Positions 58,157-64,000 of a stretch of DNA of 64,000 bases are shown here, in pieces. Position 1 is the first letter of the stretch. Each line of letters opens with the position of its first letter. Under the pieces are notes generated by a model. It did not search any database, was not told the DNA's origin, and saw nothing but the letters and a program-made list of their open reading frames with translations. This DNA comes from Lunularia cruciata (Eukaryota > Streptophyta > Marchantiopsida > Lunulariales > Lunulariaceae). A program made the position numbers and the translations under genes. Location: positions 36,246,243 to 36,310,242 of the forward strand of contig OX419761.1 of assembly GCA_948567375.1 (NCBI GenBank). Direction: 5' to 3'.

Positions 58157-58563
58157 AAATATAGAGTTAGCAAAATCTACTAATTATAGAAAAAGGAGAT
58201 ATAACTAGTATAATCAAATAATGGTAAGAATGTGATTGGAAAATTCTTGGTAAAATGTACTAAAAGCATCTAGGAAGCTTCTTGGAAAGAAGCTTCTTAG
58301 AACTTCATAAGGTTTGAGTAGCTTGGATGTCAAGTAAACAACTAGCTTAGCTTGTATCCCAAGTAGACGACTAGCTTGGCTTGCACTCCAAGACAAGCAA
58401 CTTCTAGAAGGAACCTTCCTTGGAAGCTTCTTGGGAGTCTGGTACTTAAATTTTCTTATAAATACCAAAACCCAAGCTCATGCTAGGGATCTAGAGTTTC
58501 ATTCAATCTAGATCTCTAATATGGTCTTCTATTTTCATATTTTCCACCTCAATCTTTTACACA
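58157..58563 (+). repeat. 3' LTR of degraded chromovirus
   Basis: TGTAAATATAGAGTTAGC to ATCTTTTACA, preceded by the purine tract GGCGGGGAATA. Keeps the GAAGCTTC-rich U3 and TATAAATACC (58456) in decayed form. Confidence 0.8.
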
Positions 58564-58754
58564 TAAGGAGTCTTCTTAAGTTCAAGGTTCTTCCAAATCA
58601 ACAACTATTATAGTGGCACTCTCAAGTAGAACATCTCACTCTCCTATTTCTCTACTTCTTCTCTTACACATAAAGTGTACTCTAAGTTAAGGTTCTTTAA
58701 AGATCAAAAACCATTATAGTGGCACTTGCAAGTAGAAAATATCACTCTTTACTA

Positions 58755-58757
<3 letters not shown>

Positions 58758-58812
<55 letters not shown>

Positions 58813-58818
58813 TATATA
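58758..58818. repeat. (TA)n microsatellite
   Basis: About 60 bases of almost pure alternating TA. Confidence 0.98.
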
Positions 58819-59199
58819 AAGCAAGATTTTCTACAAAACTTCATTCCACTCATGTACTCCACACTTTAAGATCACTAAGGAATGGATGAATTTTCTTTCT
58901 TAGGCACCTCCTTACATACTAACCAAAGTGAAAAAAAGTTACTAATTGGATAAAATCCATACTTTACTTAAATTACACTAGATAAAGAATCTTAGTTCAA
59001 TGGACCTTTATATGAGGTTTTTGGTCTTACATCCCTCTCCTTTGGAAACCTCAACTTTTGGTCTCAGATGCCTTTTGTTTGGCTTACATACCACTCTTTG
59101 GAAGCAATTTTTCCTAACACATTAAGATTTGCTCCTAATTAAATTATAAAAAATTTCAAAGCCTTTAAACATCAAGTTAAGTGTACCTATCCTAACCTA

Positions 59200-59540
59200 C
59201 CTCCATGATCAAAGGTCACATAACTTGGTCAAGCTAATATGATTTTGACATCTCTTATATATCAAGTCAATCCACCATATGGAGTCTAAGATAGTTATTG
59301 AACTTCAATACAATCTGATATTAAACTACTTAAAGGTTCTCACTCCAATACAATGTAATTTAGACTTTATTAAAGAAACCCAATGAGCATTCCAAAACTA
59401 AATATTGGACCTTTGCTCTTATTTAGCTATATTAGTTTTGTGAGAGATACTTTTAACTTTGTTATTATTAAACTTAGTTAGCTATAACTAACTTAAAACC
59501 ACCTAAATACCGTTACACTTTAATGTGCACTATATGGTGT
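59200..59540 (-). repeat. Family D LTR fragment, reverse copy
   Basis: The reverse complement reads CATAACACCATATAGTGCAC then GTGGTTTTAAGTTAGTTA, matching the start of the LTR at 30367. Further in it matches 51730-51840. Diverged; ends not defined. Confidence 0.6.
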
Positions 59541-61261
59541 TATGGTTCAAAGGAAATGAAGAAAGAGTTCATACTATTTAGTTGGCCGGGGAGATTTACT
59601 ATTATTGACCTTGGTTGATTCAAGAAGATTGTGTGAAATTCATAAATAATGATATAAGAGAGATTGCCATACCCTTGTACTGCTAGCTAGTGATTCCATA
59701 AGATAAGAAATCTGAACAACATGCTCCTTATTAGTTTTTTATTAATACTATATTTTCATATTCATAATATATATATGTATGTATCCAAGAAATTTCAGAA
59801 CATGATTATGTTTTGGCTATGATTTCACCATATGACCTTATTCAAAACTCACAAAAAAAGTTGTTTGTCAAGAAGAGTTTGTCAACAAGAGTTTTTGATG
59901 CATTATGTACAAATCAATTGCTCAAACTGCATGCAATTTCAAGGAAATCTTTATTTGCAATGGTATTGACAAGCTTGTGTAGACCGTGCATGGCACTAGT
60001 GCTCACCTCAAATAAACAACAATGGTATGACTATTGAGTGAAAATTATGTCAAAACAAGGACATTGTAGCATGCAAGCATCTCACATATGATATATAGTC
60101 ACTAGTATTTTACCTCTATGTTCAAGAAGTATCATTTGAATGCTTTATCAAGTTCATTATCTTTCAAATGCTAGATATAGGGGAATGAAGCTCATTACTG
60201 CTGCACCTTAAACATCTCAAATAGGAGCCTCACACAATCCAATCCAATTGTATGAATACTAAAAGGAAATTATGTCAAAACAAGGACAAGCTAAATCATA
60301 GCAGAAGGATCTTGTATTTATCTAACTCAATATATATTTTCCTCTCTATAAGTTTTCCAAATTTTTGTTTTGTTCCATATATTGTATATGTAAGTGCTCT
60401 CTTTTCTAATTATTTACTTTTTCCATATACTATATATGTAAGGGCTCCCACCAAAACTTGCTTTTCAGATTCCATTACATCACTATCTTTGGTTTTCAAA
60501 CTCAATGTAGGATCTATTTTAAATAGCAAAGTTGAAATGATCATCAGGTTTTGTGGTGTTCAGGTCTGCATTTGAATGGGAAACATATCAAAATGGGACT
60601 AGTTTGCCACTTTATATGAGAGTAAATGCCTCAAAATGAATCACCTTCTAGATGAGAATTAAAGAAATATGAAAGTAAATGCCTCAAAATGAATCACCTT
60701 CTAGATGAGGATTAAAGAAATGAGATATTATTAAGGTTTGTTTTAGAGAGAATGGAGGTGGAAAAAGATTACATGTATTTTTGCAGTCTCACTTAAATTT
60801 TTACAATGCATAGAAAGTATTCAGAAAGATGACATTTTATAAAATAAAGAGTCAATTACATTGCTATCCTCTTCTACTTCAGGCCAAGATTAAATGGAAG
60901 TAGCATTGCAGCTCTCGTTCTGGAAGTGTGATTCTTGCATGTAGACTCTTATTTACCGGCAATATTGTGAACTCTTTTGAAACATGGTCATATGGTGAAA
61001 TACCAATTGAAACATGGTAATATTATGCAAATTTCTCTCTCTCTATCTCTATATCTCTATCTATAAAAGCTTCCTTCCAAGTGGGTTTTGCTTGTTTCAC
61101 AAGGTTTAGCATGGCTTTATAGTCACTAAATATATAGAATTTATTGGAAAATAAGTAGCAACAAAACTTCTTTATGTTATAGATGACTATAAGGTCTTCT
61201 TTCTAATTGTGGAGTAACTTATTTTTACATCAAATACTTTTTGATTTACATAGGTACAAAG
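59541..61261. other. AT-rich DNA with short tandem repeats
   Basis: No gene recognised. A 52-bp tandem duplication lies at 60621-60724 (AAATGCCTCAAAATGAATCA twice). CCATATA-TATATGTAAG occurs twice near 60376 and 60421, and a TCTCTA-rich run lies at 61031-61068. Confidence 0.5.
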
Positions 61262-62085
61262 TTAACCCTTATTATAGTGACACCTTGTTTTAGTGACATC
61301 CTTGACATATGGATAATTTGATCAAGATAATTGTAATTTGTATTGGAGATGTGACAAAAATAGTGACATTGTGTCATTATTCATTGATAGTGATATGTGC
61401 TTGTCACTACAATGGGAGTCATTATAGAGAGGTGAAATTATATCATCAAAATTTGTATTCATCATAAAACTTTGTATTCCTTTTTGGGTCACATGATTTG
61501 GGAGCCAGCTATTTGAAGCCTTGAAGTCAACCATATACTGCTTAAGTGCCGTGGTAAGATTGTCAATATAATCATTCAAGATTTTGTGCAAAACGCTCAA
61601 ACTTTGCTTTGAAGAACCTCCCTTGTGATATTCAAATTTTATGTATCTATCTCAACTTGAATATAGATCTCAACTCAAAGTGTGACATTAATGCAACATG
61701 TCTTCCAAAGAGCCATAGTGAGCTGACCTGAAGCTCTTTTTACGCCCATTGGTGACCAATTGATCAATGTTGGCTATGATTAGATCCAAATCTTTCATGA
61801 TTTTGTTCATTGTCAGGCGAGATCCTTTGAAATGAAAGGCAACCTCACTTCTACAAACCTTGACATAGTTAACAATGCTTAATTTCTGATCAAGTGTCAT
61901 CTGCATTTGCTTGGCATCCTTGCCGTTGATTGTAAATTGTCTAGTTTAGAGTTTGTTGTGCAGTTTCACCTACACACTCAAGCAATATCCCATCACAAAA
62001 GTTCTTTCTATGCACATTTTGAGATAGTGACACCCTTGAAATAGTGACACCTAGATGCCACTTCAATACATGTCACTATAACATT
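61262..62085 (-). mobile_element. pogo/Tigger-like (Tc1/mariner superfamily) DNA transposon remnant
   Basis: Terminal inverted sequences TTATAGTGACA (61272-61282) and TGTCACTATAA (62071-62081) bracket about 0.8 kb of minus-strand transposase debris. The 5' coding end carries a CENP-B-type helix-turn-helix. The interior between the DNA-binding part and the C-terminal part is deleted. Confidence 0.55.
61322..61950 (-). pseudogene. pogo-like transposase fragments
   Basis: 61906-61688 reads MTLDQKLSIVNYVKVC, then NGRKKSFRSAHYGSLEDML. This resembles the CENP-B/Tc5 helix-turn-helix pair (xLTLxxKLxIVxY and LExxLxxW). 61600-61322 is a separate open stretch that may be the transposase C-terminus. The catalytic DDE residues are not seen. 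Confidence 0.5.
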
Positions 62086-62471
62086 GAAATGGGATGGTCT
62101 AAACCATCCTTGTGTTATATGAGGACACCACAACTTGCAAAGTTGGATGCATCATTATGGACATGAAACAATTTTATCCAATTTGGATATCATTATTGAT
62201 ATTGTCAATATATATAGATGCTTACAATAGATTGAAACCTAGTTTGCATTTCTTTGTCCATTTGAATAACTTGGATGGTTTAAGTACAATAAAAGATGCA
62301 TGTTCTATTTGGCTTGATGAACCTCCTATGAAGTCACACCAAACTTAAGAATGCTTTAAGAGACCACCACTTTGTTTGCTTGATATTGAATCTTGAAGTG
62401 TTTAGAAGGATCTATTCCTTCTTAAATATATGTCCTTGTAGAAGCTCAAATTATATATGTCCTTCTAGAAT

Positions 62472-62555
62472 CAAGTAATTGTTGCTTTTAAGATATAAGA
62501 AGACTATCTAGCATTAAGATAATATTCTTATATCTTAAGAGGTAACAATTACTTG
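62472..62555. repeat. Long near-perfect hairpin
   Basis: Arms 62472-62501 and 62525-62555 (CAAGTAATTGTTGC... against ...GGTAACAATTACTTG) pair over about 30 bases with three or four mismatches around a 23-nt loop. Size is compatible with a small foldback element or a microRNA-precursor-like stem. Confidence 0.75.
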
Positions 62556-64000
62556 GATATACACACTAAAACCATCCAAGAACAAATACATATCATTGCA
62601 TTGCTATTCTATTACATCCAATATTGAGTCATTGTAAGATAAGGATAAGGCATAGGTTATTATGTCCTTATTTGGCTTTGATAATTAACAAAAACAAGGA
62701 ATTTTCCATTTTTGTTAGAACCACAACAACAAAGGATAGCCAAGAAGGAGTATGAATTGGGTAGATGAAGCATAACTTCAAATTTTTTTGATTGAATCCT
62801 TTACGTTATTGGCAGATTAGATTCAAACAATGAGTACCTTGAACTAGTTGTACTCTGTTAAGAGGATTAATTTTCTATACATAGGAGGTGGTAAGAATTC
62901 ACTTCATATCCTTGTAATCCTAAGCAAAGGTCTTTTTACTTATGAACAAGTGTTATCAAGCAAACCTCATAATTTAGGTCTTCTAATACAACCAAAGTTT
63001 GACATTCTTGTGCTTTGTTTCAATGTTAAATTGTACTCCTTAGTTTGCTATTTTGACATGGTAGTTTAGTTAATGATATTCTCTCTCTTGGCTATTTTTG
63101 GTGGCCAAAGCTTTGAAAATTTTGGTATTTTGCACCAAGGGAGTTACCATAGAAGATACTCACTAGTTTCTTGAAATTAAATTGATTTTGTAGGATTGGT
63201 AAATTTCAACTTGCAATGACCTTTTTCATACACAATCAAATCAATTCTCTATGGCCAATTTTGGATGAATGTTGAGAAGTACTTCCTCAAGCAACAAGTG
63301 TTCCTTTCTTTCCTCCATATTCTTTGCAAAGCATTAGAAAATTGTAGTAAAATGCTACTCTTTCTTTACAAGATCAACAGTTGCCACAAGGGCCAGATCA
63401 GTATGCTTATCCAAGGACTCAGTTTCCTCTTGATTGGTTATTCCATTGGTCCAATCAATCCAGGGTAGCCAAGTTTTGCTAGCTTGAGATTCCTGATTAC
63501 ATATGATCTTTGCTTCTCAGATTACATATAATCTACTTAAATAATGCCAATTGTTTTCCTTATCATTCATGGCTAATTGAAACCATAAGCTTCTAAAATT
63601 AGAAAAAATCTTTTATGGAAGGAACTTTTTCATTGACTTTTGTCCATTCAACATACTTACCCAAAATGGAGCTGTTTGTAAGTTGTGACGGCCTGGCCAC
63701 TTCATAAGGTATTCAAGCATGAGGTTGAATCTTGATCTCACTCAGCCAATATTGATATCATTGAGATTGGTCCTATAGACAATTATCCAATTCTTAAGTA
63801 CAAGCCATATAGCAAAAAAGACTTGTTGAATATTGACTTAAGTAGTATTATAATCCATTCCTTATGTTGGAGAGACAAGTTAGTATTCCATGTTACAATG
63901 TTAAACCATTTAGATTCTAAAAAGTGTTTAGCCATGGCTTGCCTTGCTTATGCATATTTTTTCTTTCTTCTTTGTTCTTTCCTTGCTTCCTCTGGTAGTT
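62556..64000. other. AT-rich DNA, no gene recognised
   Basis: Open frames up to 73 codons on the plus strand show no family motif. Probably more transposon debris or intergenic DNA. Confidence 0.4.

Larger units (their letters stand above)
54818..58563 (+). mobile_element. Heavily degraded chromovirus
   Basis: Order conserved but with deletions and internal duplications. Protease/RT spacer (54818-55090), a deletion removing most of reverse transcriptase, RNase H (55540-55770), integrase (56180-57150), chromodomain fragments and a 3' LTR (58157-58563). The integrase tail to chromodomain part is present twice (about 56880-57350 and 57420-57960), separated at 57388-57413 by an LTR-end fragment (CTTTTACA). 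A third piece of the chromodomain end plus polypurine tract lies at 58045-58156. Confidence 0.8.

Overview
The window reads as a nuclear chromosome segment of a land plant. Evidence: spliced genes with GT-AG introns, a plant-type glyoxal oxidase, a CCR/PAR-type reductase with the usual six-exon layout, a nuclear tRNA-Gln, and nested Ty3/gypsy LTR retrotransposons whose primer-binding site matches initiator tRNA-Met. The transposon families present, and a bacterial-looking intronless fucosidase, lead me to suspect an early-diverging lineage (bryophyte, lycophyte or fern). I cannot name the species.

Bases 1-18,400 are genic. In order: the last two exons of a ribosomal-protein-L11-methyltransferase (PrmA-like) gene (+); an intronless GH29 alpha-L-fucosidase (+); tRNA-Gln(CUG) (-); a complete six-exon NAD(P)H reductase of the CCR/phenylacetaldehyde-reductase group (-), whose exons join to exactly 335 codons; an unidentified stretch with possible minus-strand exons; and a glyoxal-oxidase-like gene (+) intact except for one in-frame TAA.

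Bases 18,400-58,600 are nested retrotransposons. The key element is a 10.5-kb insertion (40273-50808, minus strand) flanked by a 4-bp TATC duplication. Its order is gag (two zinc knuckles), retropepsin, C5-cytosine DNA methyltransferase, reverse transcriptase, RNase H, integrase, PHD finger. It therefore carries both a DNA-methylation writer and a putative chromatin reader. A degraded sister copy (20244-27001, +) keeps gag, protease and the methyltransferase. A third fragment (53005-54817, +) keeps integrase, PHD finger and LTR. The 10.5-kb element sits inside a chromodomain-bearing Ty3/gypsy element (chromovirus, 35559-51684, +), which sits inside an older LTR of another family. A second chromovirus (30520-35463, -) with perfect 5-bp duplications hit the same old LTR. 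Solo LTRs of two families are nested in these. The chromovirus LTRs carry perfect three- and four-unit heat-shock elements upstream of a TATA box.

Bases 58,600-64,000 are AT-rich debris: a TA microsatellite, an LTR fragment, a pogo/Tigger-like DNA transposon remnant and a long hairpin. No retroelement here looks autonomous. All carry stops, mostly TAG or TGA where relatives or family consensus suggest CAG or CGA, as expected from deamination of methylated cytosine.
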